Source: Alphaproteobacteria bacterium (GTDB lineage: Bacteria; Pseudomonadota; Alphaproteobacteria; Rhizobiales; Xanthobacteraceae). From it: DNA of 64,000 nt. The notes below the pieces were generated by a model. The model searched no databases and had not been told where the DNA came from. It was given only the letters and a program-made list of their open reading frames with translations. The stretch's first letter is position 1, and each line of letters begins with the position of its first letter. The stretch spans positions 62,001 through 126,000 of the forward strand of contig VBAH01000058.1 of NCBI GenBank assembly GCA_005884685.1. Direction: 5' to 3'. The position numbers and the translations under genes are program-made. Of this stretch, positions 8,589 through 16,725 are shown piece by piece.

Positions 8589-10016
8589 ATGTATACGCAA
8601 CTCGGGCTCTACATCGACGGCAAGTGGAACCACGGCAACGGTGGCGGCGGCGAGGATGTGCTCAATCCGGCGACGCAGAAGCCGCTCGCCCACCTGCCGC
8701 ACGCAACCGCCAGCGATCTCGACGCCGCGCTGGCGGCCGCCGAGAAGGGCTTCAAGATGTGGAAGGCAAAGTCAGCCTATGACCGCGGCCGCATCATCAA
8801 GAAAGCCGCCGATCTCCTGCGCGAGCGCGCCGATCAGGTCGCCGCCGTGATGACGCAGGAACAGGGCAAGACCCTCGTCGAGGCCAAGGGCGAGGCGGTC
8901 ACCAGCGCCGACATCGTCGAGTGGTTTGCCGAGGAAGGCCGCCGCGCTTACGGGCGCATCATCCCGAGCCGCAATCCAACCGTGCGCCAGATGGTGGTGA
9001 CCGAGCCGGTCGGCGTGGTCGCGGCATTTACGCCCTGGAATTTCCCGGTGCTGACCCCCGCGCGCAAGATCGCTGCTTCGCTGGCGGCGGGCTGCTCGAT
9101 CATCATCAAGGCCTCGGAAGAAACCCCCGGCGGCTGCGTCGAACTGGTGAAGTGCTTCGAGGATGCGGGCGTGCCGCCCGGCGTGATCAACCTCGTGTTC
9201 GGTGTGCCGTCAAAGGTTTCCGAGCACCTGATCGCCTCGCCGATCGTGCGCAAGATCTCGTTCACCGGCTCGGTGCCGGTCGGCAAGCATCTCGCCGAGC
9301 TCGCAGCGCGCGGCATGAAGCGCGCCACGATGGAGCTCGGCGGCCATTCGCCGGTGGTGGTGTTCGGCGATGCCGATCCGGAGAAGACAGCCGACACGAT
9401 CTCGGCTTTCAAGTATCGCAACGCCGGCCAGGTCTGCATTTCGCCGACGCGCTTCTACGTCCAGGAAGGCATCTACGACCGCTTCCTCAAGCGCTTCACC
9501 GATAACGCCAAGGCGATCAAGCTCGGCGATGGCATGGAGAAGGACACCACGATGGGTCCGCTCGCCAACCCGCGCCGGCTCGATGCGATGGACAGCTTCG
9601 TCGCCGACGCCAAGAGCCGCGGCGGCAAGGTCGTCACCGGCGGCAACCGCTCGGGCAACCAGGGCTACTTCTTCGAGCCGACCGTCATCACCGACGTGCC
9701 GGACGACTCCAAGATCATGACCGAGGAGCCGTTCGGGCCGGTGGCGCCGATCGTGACGTTCAAGACCTTCGACGAAGTGGTGCAGCGTGCGAACTCGCTC
9801 GAGTTCGGGCTCGCGGCCTACACGTTCACTTCGTCGCCCAAGACCGCGACCGCGATCGGCGATGCGCTGCAGTCGGGCATGGTCGGCGTCAATAGCGTCG
9901 CGATCTCGACCCCTGAGACGCCGTTCGGCGGTATCAAGGACTCGGGCTACGGCCACGAGGGCGGCATCGAGGGCCTCGAGGTCTACATGAACAAGAAGTT
10001 CATCGCGCAGGCGTGA
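8589..10016 (+). CDS. NAD(P)-dependent aldehyde dehydrogenase (succinate-semialdehyde dehydrogenase type)
   Basis: A 475-residue cytoplasmic ALDH-superfamily enzyme. The 'FTPWNFPVLTPARKIAASLAAG' segment and 'SFTGSVPVGKHL' form the cofactor site. Glu249 in 'MELGGHSPVV' is the general base and Cys283 in 'NAGQVCISPTRF' is the nucleophile. Overall it resembles GabD-like succinate-semialdehyde dehydrogenases, which are often used for other short or aromatic aldehydes in alphaproteobacteria. It lies between the NIPSNAP gene and, after repeat A3, a phosphatase gene and the ThDP-enzyme operon. A role in oxidising an aldehyde made by the neighbouring decarboxylase is an inference from position. Confidence 0.92.
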   Translation: MYTQLGLYIDGKWNHGNGGGGEDVLNPATQKPLAHLPHATASDLDAALAAAEKGFKMWKAKSAYDRGRIIKKAADLLRERADQVAAVMTQEQGKTLVEAKGEAVTSADIVEWFAEEGRRAYGRIIPSRNPTVRQMVVTEPVGVVAAFTPWNFPVLTPARKIAASLAAGCSIIIKASEETPGGCVELVKCFEDAGVPPGVINLVFGVPSKVSEHLIASPIVRKISFTGSVPVGKHLAELAARGMKRATMELGGHSPVVVFGDADPEKTADTISAFKYRNAGQVCISPTRFYVQEGIYDRFLKRFTDNAKAIKLGDGMEKDTTMGPLANPRRLDAMDSFVADAKSRGGKVVTGGNRSGNQGYFFEPTVITDVPDDSKIMTEEPFGPVAPIVTFKTFDEVVQRANSLEFGLAAYTFTSSPKTATAIGDALQSGMVGVNSVAISTPETPFGGIKDSGYGHEGGIEGLEVYMNKKFIAQA

Positions 10017-10027
10017 CCCTTTCTTGT

Positions 10028-10145
10028 ACCTCCCCCTGCAAGGGGGAGGTCGACACGCGAAGCGTGGCGGGTGGGGGTCATGGAGAAAGTGTGACCCCAC
10101 CCCGGATTGCCTTCGGCAATCCGACCCTCCCCTTTCAGGGGAGGG
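10028..10145. repeat. Palindromic intergenic repeat, family A, copy 3
   Basis: ACCTCCCCC at 10028-10036 pairs with GGGGGAGGT at 10042-10050. CCCTCCCC at 10125-10132 pairs with GGGGAGGG at 10138-10145. A central GGATTGC/GCAATCC stem and complementary GGGTGGGGGTC/GACCCCACCC runs lie between. It closely matches copies 1 and 2 in layout. It lies between the aldehyde dehydrogenase stop and the phosphatase start, 13 bases before the latter's ATG. Confidence 0.85.
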
Positions 10146-10158
10146 ATGGGAAGAAATA

Positions 10159-10767
10159 ATGACCCAGTTCGTCGACCTCCTCGGCTACGAGCGCATCGTC
10201 GAGCACGCAACTGCGCTGACCTTCGCGCCGAAGCGCGACCGGTTCATCTTCGTGCGCCACGGCGAGACGGAAGGAGATCGCACCAAGCGCTATCAGCTGC
10301 CGCACACGCCGCTGAACGAGACCGGCGAGGGACAGGCGAAGCTCGCCGCGAAGGCCCTGGCGCAAATCCGCATCGGCAAGCTGGTGGCAAGTCCGATGGC
10401 ACGCGCTTGGCGCACCGCGAGCCTGGTCGCGGCCGAGCACGGCATTCATCCGGAAGTCGACGGCGCGCTGAGCGAACGTTTCTATGTGAGCCTGTGGGAC
10501 ACCCCGATCGAGGGCGCGTTCAACTGGGACTGGGATCCGGACGGATGCGAGCCGCTCTCGACCTTCGTTCATCGCGCCGCGCAGAGCGTCATGCGCATCC
10601 TCGCCGATGACGCGCCGGATGGCGAAACCGTCATTGTCGCGCACGGCGGCATCCTGTTGGTGACCTGCGCGCTGACCCGGGCGACGCTGGAAAATTCACA
10701 TCGTCGAAACGCGGTTCCGCTGCGGTTTTCGCGCGAAAACGGCGCGTGGACGGCGACGCCATTGTGA
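10159..10767 (+). CDS. Histidine phosphatase family protein
   Basis: A 202-residue phosphoglycerate-mutase-like phosphatase. The catalytic 'RHGE' is at residues 33-36 ('FVRHGETEGDRTKRYQ'), and 'LNETGEGQAKLAAKAL' follows, as in the family. The second active-site His is in 'VIVAHGGILLV'. I chose the ATG at 10159 because the longer frame is repeat sequence and GGAAG precedes this codon. Family members dephosphorylate sugar phosphates, nucleotides or small metabolites; specificity is not visible. It ends 12 bases before the ThDP-enzyme gene and probably opens that transcription unit. Confidence 0.88.
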   Translation: MTQFVDLLGYERIVEHATALTFAPKRDRFIFVRHGETEGDRTKRYQLPHTPLNETGEGQAKLAAKALAQIRIGKLVASPMARAWRTASLVAAEHGIHPEVDGALSERFYVSLWDTPIEGAFNWDWDPDGCEPLSTFVHRAAQSVMRILADDAPDGETVIVAHGGILLVTCALTRATLENSHRRNAVPLRFSRENGAWTATPL

Positions 10768-10779
10768 TACTGATCGGGA

Positions 10780-12582
10780 ATGACTGACGCATCGGGCATC
10801 GAACGTCCCCTGCCCTCCGGCGCGAACGCACCGGCGTTCGGCTCGGACGTGATCGCCGACACGCTACGCGCGCTCGACATTCCGTACATCGCGCTGAACC
10901 CGGGCGCGAGCTATCGCGGCCTGCACGACTCCCTCGTCAACTATCTCGGCAATTCAGCGCCGCAGCTGCTGCTTTGCCTGCACGAGGAAAGCGCGGTTTC
11001 CATCGCGCACGGCTACGCCAAGGTGACCGGCAAGGCGATGGCGGCTGCGGTGCATTCAAACGTCGGGCTGATGCACGCCACAATGGGGATCTTCAATGCA
11101 TGGTGCGACCGCATGCCGGTTCTGGTGCTGGGCGCCACCGGTCCGGTGGATGCGACGAAGCGCCGGCCATGGATCGACTGGATCCACACCGCGCGCGATC
11201 AGGGCGCGCTGGTGCGGCCCTATACCAAATGGGACGACCAGCCCGCTTCGCCCGCCGCCGCGCGCGAAGCGCTGATGCGCGCAATGTGGATCGCGCAGAC
11301 CGTGCCGATGGGCCCGGTGTACGTAAATTTCGATGCCGAGATGCAGGAGGCCAAACTCGCCGAGCCGCTTGTCTCGATCGAGGCCGCGCGATTCATGCCG
11401 CCGGTCGCGATTGCGCCGGATCCGGAGGCGATTTCGAAAGCCGCGGAGCTGCTGAATGCGGCAAAGGCCTCGGCTTTGCTCAATCGCGCCAGGAACATCG
11501 TGATGCTGGTAGGGCGCACCTCGCGGAGCGAGGACGCATGGATCGATCGTGTCGATCTTGCGCAAGCGGCCGACGCACGCGTCATCAGCGACCTGAAGGT
11601 CGGTGCCGGCTTCCCGACCTCTCATGAATTGCACCTCGGAGCGCCATCCGTATTGACCCCCGATGCCGAAGGCCTCGCGGCACTTGCTGAAGCCGATGTG
11701 ATCCTCAGCCTCGACTGGGTCGACCTTGCTGGCACGTTGAAGGCCGCGAAAGCGCCAAAGGCGGGCGCGAAGGTGATTCATGTCTCGATGGACTACCAGG
11801 TCCATAATGGCTGGAGCATGGACCATCAGGGCCTTGCCCCGGTTGATGTGCTGCTGGCCTGCGATCCTGACGCCGCGGTGCCCTTGCTCACCGACAGGAT
11901 GCAGGAAACGGCCCGTCTCCCGGTCAAGCGGCCGGCGCGCGCGGAGCTCGCCCCATCGGCCGGCCCACTCACCGTCGAGCACCTTGCTCGCGCGTTGCGC
12001 GATGCGGTCGGCGGGCGCCCCGTTTGCCTCACCCACCTGCCCCTCTCCTGGAACGGCGCGTGGTGGCCGTTTCGTCATCCCCTCGACTATCTCGGCTCGG
12101 ACGGCGGGGGCGGGCTCGGCGCCGGTCCCGGCATCACTGTTGGCGCAGCGCTCGCATTGAAGGGCTCCGGCCGGCTGCCAATCGGCATCTGCGGCGACGG
12201 CGATTTCCTGATGGGGGCGACCGCGCTCTGGACAGCGGCGCATTACCGCATTCCGCTGCTCGTCGTGGTCGCCAACAATCGCTCGTTCTACAATGACGAA
12301 GTGCACCAGGAGCGCGTGGCGCGCATGCGCAACCGGCCCGTTGAGAACAAATGGATCGGCCAGCGCATCAGCGATCCCGATATCGACCTGGCGCAACTCG
12401 CCCACGCGCAAGGCGCCCGCGGCTTCGGCCCGGTGGATGATGTGCGCCGGCTCGAGCCGATGCTTGCCGAAGCCATCGCGGTGGTGGCGGCCGGCGGCAT
12501 CGCGGTCGTCGACGTACGCGTTGAGCCCGGCTATACGCCTGCAATGACGGCGGCTGTGTCGAATGCGGAGAGGAAAGCGTGA
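10780..12582 (+). CDS. Thiamine diphosphate-dependent enzyme (acetolactate synthase/2-oxoacid decarboxylase family)
   Basis: A 600-residue ThDP enzyme with the usual three-domain order. The N-terminal PYR domain carries 'LHEESAVSIAHGYAKVTGKA', where Glu69 is the cofactor-activating residue. The central domain spans roughly residues 225-370. The C-terminal PP domain has GDGDF at 472-476 and NN about 25 residues later, the ThDP/Mg motif. It is not a convincing IlvB or glyoxylate carboligase, so the reaction (2-oxoacid decarboxylation or carboligation) is open. The stop overlaps the ABC ATPase start (GTGA), tying it to a transporter operon. Two aldehyde dehydrogenases nearby make a benzoylformate-decarboxylase-like route plausible but unproven. 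Confidence 0.85.
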   Translation: MTDASGIERPLPSGANAPAFGSDVIADTLRALDIPYIALNPGASYRGLHDSLVNYLGNSAPQLLLCLHEESAVSIAHGYAKVTGKAMAAAVHSNVGLMHATMGIFNAWCDRMPVLVLGATGPVDATKRRPWIDWIHTARDQGALVRPYTKWDDQPASPAAAREALMRAMWIAQTVPMGPVYVNFDAEMQEAKLAEPLVSIEAARFMPPVAIAPDPEAISKAAELLNAAKASALLNRARNIVMLVGRTSRSEDAWIDRVDLAQAADARVISDLKVGAGFPTSHELHLGAPSVLTPDAEGLAALAEADVILSLDWVDLAGTLKAAKAPKAGAKVIHVSMDYQVHNGWSMDHQGLAPVDVLLACDPDAAVPLLTDRMQETARLPVKRPARAELAPSAGPLTVEHLARALRDAVGGRPVCLTHLPLSWNGAWWPFRHPLDYLGSDGGGGLGAGPGITVGAALALKGSGRLPIGICGDGDFLMGATALWTAAHYRIPLLVVVANNRSFYNDEVHQERVARMRNRPVENKWIGQRISDPDIDLAQLAHAQGARGFGPVDDVRRLEPMLAEAIAVVAAGGIAVVDVRVEPGYTPAMTAAVSNAERKA

Positions 12583-13433
12583 GCAGCGTCACGCGCGCCG
12601 CTGCCGCCCCGCGCGCGCAATCCGCTGCGCCGGTGCTTGTGGTCGACGGCATCGTGAAACGCTTCGAGACGCCGGATGGTGTCATGACGGCGGTCGATCA
12701 CATCTCGTTCGATGTCGCACCGGGCGAATTCCTCGCGGTGATCGGCCCCTCCGGCTGCGGCAAGTCGACGTTATTCAACATCATCGGCGGCCTGCTCGAC
12801 GGCTACGAAGGCCGCGTGGCGGTGAGCGGCGAGACCCTGAAAGGCCCGCACGCGTCGATCGGCATGGTGTTCCAGGAGGAGTCGACGTTTCCGTGGCGCA
12901 CCGTCACCGACAACGTCGCGTTCCCACTCGAAATCGCGGGCCTGCCCAAGGCCCAACGCGTCGAACGGGCGCGCCACTTCATCGATCTTGTCGGCCTCAG
13001 CGGTTTCGAGAACCGGTATCCGGCGGAATTGTCGGGCGGCATGCGCCAGCGCGTCGCGATCGCGCGCACGCTCGCATCCGAGCCGAAGATCCTGCTGATG
13101 GACGAGCCTTTCGGCGCCCTCGACGAGCAGACGCGCCTCCTGCTCGGCGACAAGGTGCTGCAAATCCAGGACCAGCTCAAGCAGACCTGTCTGCTCATCA
13201 CGCACAACATCACCGAAGCCGTGCAGCTGGCAGATCGCGTCCTGGTGATGACCTACCGCCCCGGCACGGTGAAACGCATGGTGCCGATCGAGCTGCCGCG
13301 CCCGCGCTCGTCGGAAATTGTGTCGAGCGATGCTTTTGGGCGATATGTCGCGCAGATATGGGGCGATTTGCGCGAAGAGGCGAGCCGCGGCATGCGCGAC
13401 GACGAGGCGCACCGCGGGGGCGGCGCGCCATGA
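12579..13433 (+). CDS. ABC transporter ATPase (nitrate/sulfonate/taurine class)
   Basis: A 284-residue ATPase of the SsuB/TauB/NrtD class, starting at a GTG that overlaps the previous stop by four bases. Walker A GPSGCGKST is at residues 56-64. The Q-loop reads 'MVFQEESTFPWRTVTDN', the signature 'LSGGMRQRVAIAR', and Walker B 'ILLMDEPFGALDEQTR'. 'LITHNITEAVQLADRVLVMT' carries the switch His. It drives the two permeases that follow. No periplasmic binding protein with a signal peptide is encoded in this operon. Substrate is therefore unknown, although the class imports nitrate, sulfonates, pyrimidine precursors and aromatic acids. Confidence 0.92.
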   Translation: MSSVTRAAAAPRAQSAAPVLVVDGIVKRFETPDGVMTAVDHISFDVAPGEFLAVIGPSGCGKSTLFNIIGGLLDGYEGRVAVSGETLKGPHASIGMVFQEESTFPWRTVTDNVAFPLEIAGLPKAQRVERARHFIDLVGLSGFENRYPAELSGGMRQRVAIARTLASEPKILLMDEPFGALDEQTRLLLGDKVLQIQDQLKQTCLLITHNITEAVQLADRVLVMTYRPGTVKRMVPIELPRPRSSEIVSSDAFGRYVAQIWGDLREEASRGMRDDEAHRGGGAP

Positions 13434-14194
13434 TCGCGCGCGCGCAACGCAACCTCGTTCCGGCTGCGCTTGGATTCGGCGCGCTGCTCGCTTTCATTGT
13501 CTTTGTTGAAGTGCTGATCCGGACCGGCGCGGTCAACCGCTTCATTGTGCCGATGCCATCGCAGATCGCGGGCGCGTTCGAACGCGTCATCGTCGAAGAG
13601 GACATCCCGCACCGCTTCCTCATCACGGCGCGTGAGGCATTCTGGGCGACCGTTCTGCTCGCCGTCTTCGGCATCGGCATCGGCGTGCTGCTTTATCGCG
13701 TCAGGCTGTTGCGATCGGCGACCGAAACTTGGGTCGCCGCGATGGCTTCTGCGCCGACAGTGCTGATGTATCCGTTGTTCCTCGTCATCTTCGGGCGCAG
13801 CGAGAGAACCATTATCATGATGGGCTTTGTCGCCGGCTTGCCCGCTGTCATCCTCAAGACCATCGAGGGGCTGGCCGGCACGCGCCGCGTGCTGATCGAT
13901 GTCGGGCGCAGTTTCAAGCTCACCGAAGTCCAGCTGTTCTGGAAAATCTTTTTTCCCGCCGCACTGCCGACCATGTTCGTCGGCCTGCGCCTCGGCATGA
14001 TCTTCGCCCTGATCAACATCGTCGGCGTCGAATTCCTGATCAACTTCGGCGGCCTCGGCCAGCTGATCAACGACCTCGCGGAGCGCTACGACCTGCCCGG
14101 CACGTATGCGGCGATCTGCTTCGTCATTCTCGTGAGCGTGGTGTTCTTCTTCCTCACTGACAGGCTGGAAAAATGGCTGAGACCGGCCGATTGA
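13430..14194 (+). CDS. ABC transporter permease (SsuC/TauC-like), first of two
   Basis: A 254-residue BPD-type permease beginning at an ATG that overlaps the ATPase stop (ATGA). About six hydrophobic helices are visible. The cytoplasmic loop 'EGLAGTRRVLIDVGRSFKLTEVQLFWKIFFPAALP' is the EAA-type coupling helix. The larger open frame extending upstream is a shadow of the ATPase gene and is rejected. It overlaps the second permease by 22 bases, indicating tightly coupled translation. Two different permease genes suggest a heterodimeric channel, whereas SsuC and TauC usually act as homodimers. Confidence 0.9.
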   Translation: MIARAQRNLVPAALGFGALLAFIVFVEVLIRTGAVNRFIVPMPSQIAGAFERVIVEEDIPHRFLITAREAFWATVLLAVFGIGIGVLLYRVRLLRSATETWVAAMASAPTVLMYPLFLVIFGRSERTIIMMGFVAGLPAVILKTIEGLAGTRRVLIDVGRSFKLTEVQLFWKIFFPAALPTMFVGLRLGMIFALINIVGVEFLINFGGLGQLINDLAERYDLPGTYAAICFVILVSVVFFFLTDRLEKWLRPAD

Positions 14195-14961
14195 GCGCGC
14201 CCGCGGCGCCGCTCGCGAGCCCCGTCACGCTGGTGCGCATCGCCATCGTGGCGGCGATCCTCGTCACATGGGAAGCTGTCGCGGCATCCGGACTGCTGTT
14301 TCGCGACGTCGTCCCGTCCCTGCTGGTGATCGGCCGCGCCACCGCCGGGCTTCTCGCCGACAAGACCTATTACTGGCACCTTGGCGTCACTGCCGGCGAA
14401 GTCGGTATCGGCCTGCTGATCGGTGGCCTGTCGGGGCTTGCGGTCGGTATTCTGCTCGGCAGCAACAGGCTGCTCGGCCGCGCCTTCGAGGCCTATCTCT
14501 ATTATCTCGGTCCGACGCCGAAGATCATCTTCTTTCCCGTAATGATCATGTGGTTCGGCGTGGGTCCCGGCTCGAAAGTCGCGATGGGTACGATCTCGTG
14601 CTTCTTTCCGGTGGCGCTCAGCGCCGCGGCGGGCATGCGCGAGATCAATCCGGTTCTGATTCGCGTCGGCCGCAGCTTCCGTGCCTCGACCTGGCAAATG
14701 GTCACCAAGATTTATCTGCCGGCGATGCGTTTGCCCGCGATCAACGGCGTGCGGCTCGGGCTCGGGGTGGCGATCATCGGAACGCTCCTCGCCGAGACGA
14801 AGCTCTCCAACCGCGGCATCGGCTTCCTCATCATCAACGCCTATTCGACCTTCGACATGCCGCGGATGTATGCGCTGCTGATCGTGCTGTTTGTACTCTC
14901 GATCGGCGTCAACGCGGTGGTGGGGCGGCTCGGGGGCGTCGATTCAATCAGACGGGCGTGA
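14173..14961 (+). CDS. ABC transporter permease (SsuC/TauC-like), second of two
   Basis: A 262-residue permease of the same class as its upstream neighbour. It has about six transmembrane segments and the EAA-type loop 'AAGMREINPVLIRVGRSFRASTWQMVTKIYLPAMRLP'. Its N-terminal 20 residues are Ala/Pro-rich and precede the first helix. It overlaps the first permease by 22 bases and ends the ThDP-enzyme/ABC operon; repeat B1 follows, possibly as a transcript end. It presumably pairs with the first permease. The binding protein that feeds the pair is not recognisable in this window. Confidence 0.9.
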   Translation: MAETGRLSAPAAPLASPVTLVRIAIVAAILVTWEAVAASGLLFRDVVPSLLVIGRATAGLLADKTYYWHLGVTAGEVGIGLLIGGLSGLAVGILLGSNRLLGRAFEAYLYYLGPTPKIIFFPVMIMWFGVGPGSKVAMGTISCFFPVALSAAAGMREINPVLIRVGRSFRASTWQMVTKIYLPAMRLPAINGVRLGLGVAIIGTLLAETKLSNRGIGFLIINAYSTFDMPRMYALLIVLFVLSIGVNAVVGRLGGVDSIRRA

Positions 14962-14977
14962 AAAGAAAATAAGCGCG

Positions 14978-15089
14978 GCTGTCATCCCGGCCGAGCGCAG
15001 CGAGAGCCGGGACCCACGAACCACTGCCCGCGCGATTGTGGTACATGGGTCCCGGATAGCCGCCTCCGGCGGCTTCCGGGATGACAGCG
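14978..15089. repeat. Palindromic intergenic repeat, family B, copy 1
   Basis: The ends are inverted: GCTGTCATCCCGG at 14978-14990 and CCGGGATGACAGC at 15077-15089 are exact complements, 13 bases each. Inner segments 'gagccgggaccca' and 'tgggtcccgg' pair again, so the whole unit can form one long hairpin. Related units lie at 16587-16722 and 23952-24094. This copy ends 13 bases before the second aldehyde dehydrogenase start. Confidence 0.88.
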
Positions 15090-15101
15090 GAGCGAGAGGA
15101 T

Positions 15102-16586
15102 ATGAACGCACCCGCCAACATCGACACGACGCTCAAGCTGCCGGTCAACCGCGGCTGCTATTACGGCGGCGCGTGGCACGCGCCGCTGTCTGGCCGCGAG
15201 GCCGATACGATCAACCCGGGCACGGGGGAGACGCTTGGCAAGGTGGCCGATGCCGGCGTGGCGGATGTCGACGCCGCGGTCGCGGCCGCAAAGAAAGCCT
15301 TCAAGGAATGGCGCGACGTGCCGCCGCTCGAGCGCGCAAAGATGCTCCGCCGCATCGCCGAGGTGCTGCGCGCTCACGCGCAGGAGCTCGCAATGATCGA
15401 CGCCGCCGACTGCGGCAATCCGGTGCGCGAGATGGTGAGCGACGCCATGGTGGCGGCCGCGCAAACGGAGTTCTTCGCCGGACTGGTCACCGAGATGAAG
15501 GGCTCGTCCGTGCCGATGGGCCCTGACGCGGTGAATTTTTCGGTGCGCGAGCCGCGCGGCGTCATTGGGCGCATCATTCCGTTCAACCACCCCTTCATGT
15601 TCTGCATGGGCAAGTCCGCGGCACCGCTCGCGGCCGGCAATACCGTGGTGGTAAAGCCGCCCGAGCAATCGCCACTCTCCTCGCTGCGCCTCGCCGAACT
15701 GATCGACGGCATCCTGCCGCCCGGCGTCTTCAACGTGGTGCCCGGCGGCAAGGAAGTCGGCGCCGCGCTCGCCGGCCATAGGGACGTCGCGATGGTGGCG
15801 CTGGTCGGCAGCGTGCCGACGGGACGTGCGGTGATGCGCGCCGCCTCCGATACCGTGAAGCCGGTGATGCTCGAACTCGGCGGCAAGAACGCGCTGATCG
15901 CCTATCCGGACGCCGACCCCGACGAGGTCGCGGGCGCGGTGATCGCCGGGATGAACTTCACGTGGTGCGGGCAGTCCTGCGGCTCGACCAGCCGCGCCTT
16001 CATTCACGAAAAACTCTACGACGCAGTGCTGGCGCGCGTGAAGGAGAAGATCAGGGCCTACAAGCCCGGGATTCCGACCGACCCCGCTACAACCATGGGG
16101 GCGATCGTGTCCAAGGTGCAGTTCGACCGCGTGATGGACTACATCGCCTCCGCCAGGCAGGAGGGCGCGCGGCTCATTTGCGGCGGCAGCCCGCCCAATG
16201 ATCCGAGGCTTGCAAACGGCTTCTACGTCGAGCCGACCGTGTTCGCCGACGTGACCATGACCATGCGCATCGCCCGCGAGGAAATATTCGGCCCCGTGCT
16301 CGGTGTGTTCAAATGGTCCGAGGAGGCCACAATGCTCGATCAGGTGAACTCGGTCGAATACGGCCTCACCTGCTCGATCTGGAGCAACGATATTTCCACC
16401 GCGCACCGCACCGCCGCGGCGGTGGAGGCCGGCTTCGTCTGGATCAACGAAGTCGGCAAGCATTTCCTCGGCGTGCCGTTCGGCGGCGTGAAGCAGTCCG
16501 GCATCGGCCGAGAGGAATGCTTCGAGGAGATGCTCGCATTCACGCAGGAGAAGAATATTCACGTGCGGTTGCGGCCGAAACCCTGA
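15102..16586 (+). CDS. NAD(P)-dependent aldehyde dehydrogenase (betaine-aldehyde dehydrogenase-like)
   Basis: A 494-residue ALDH-superfamily protein. I prefer the ATG at 15102 (MNAPANIDT), preceded by GAGAGG, over the ATG at 15081, which is inside repeat B1. Cofactor-site sequence 'IIPFNHPFMFCMGKSAAPLAAGN' is followed by 'MLELGGKNALIAYPDADPD' with the general-base Glu. 'CGQSCGSTSRAF' follows with the nucleophile Cys. The sequence differs clearly from the upstream aldehyde dehydrogenase, so the two probably take different aldehydes. It follows the ThDP-enzyme/ABC operon on the same strand and may serve the same pathway. Substrate is not predictable. Confidence 0.9.
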   Translation: MNAPANIDTTLKLPVNRGCYYGGAWHAPLSGREADTINPGTGETLGKVADAGVADVDAAVAAAKKAFKEWRDVPPLERAKMLRRIAEVLRAHAQELAMIDAADCGNPVREMVSDAMVAAAQTEFFAGLVTEMKGSSVPMGPDAVNFSVREPRGVIGRIIPFNHPFMFCMGKSAAPLAAGNTVVVKPPEQSPLSSLRLAELIDGILPPGVFNVVPGGKEVGAALAGHRDVAMVALVGSVPTGRAVMRAASDTVKPVMLELGGKNALIAYPDADPDEVAGAVIAGMNFTWCGQSCGSTSRAFIHEKLYDAVLARVKEKIRAYKPGIPTDPATTMGAIVSKVQFDRVMDYIASARQEGARLICGGSPPNDPRLANGFYVEPTVFADVTMTMRIAREEIFGPVLGVFKWSEEATMLDQVNSVEYGLTCSIWSNDISTAHRTAAAVEAGFVWINEVGKHFLGVPFGGVKQSGIGREECFEEMLAFTQEKNIHVRLRPKP

Positions 16587-16722
16587 CCGTCATGCCGGCC
16601 GAGCCCTAAGCGTGTTTACGCGGGTCTGCGACGCGCTATGGCGAGAGCCGGGGTTCATAACCACTGCTCGCGATTATGGGTCCCGGGTCGCGCCGCTGCG
16701 CGGCTTGCCCGGGATGACGGCG
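16587..16722. repeat. Palindromic intergenic repeat, family B, copy 2
   Basis: A degenerate family B unit between convergent genes. Its left end 'ccgtcatgccgg' is close to the complement of the right end 'cccgggatgacgg'. The inner 'ttcataaccac' and 'gattatgggtcccggg' segments match copy 3. A short insertion (about 16604-16640) enlarges the left half. It could end transcription from both sides, since it separates the aldehyde dehydrogenase from the convergent Pht5-like gene. Confidence 0.75.
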
Positions 16723-16725
16723 GCA

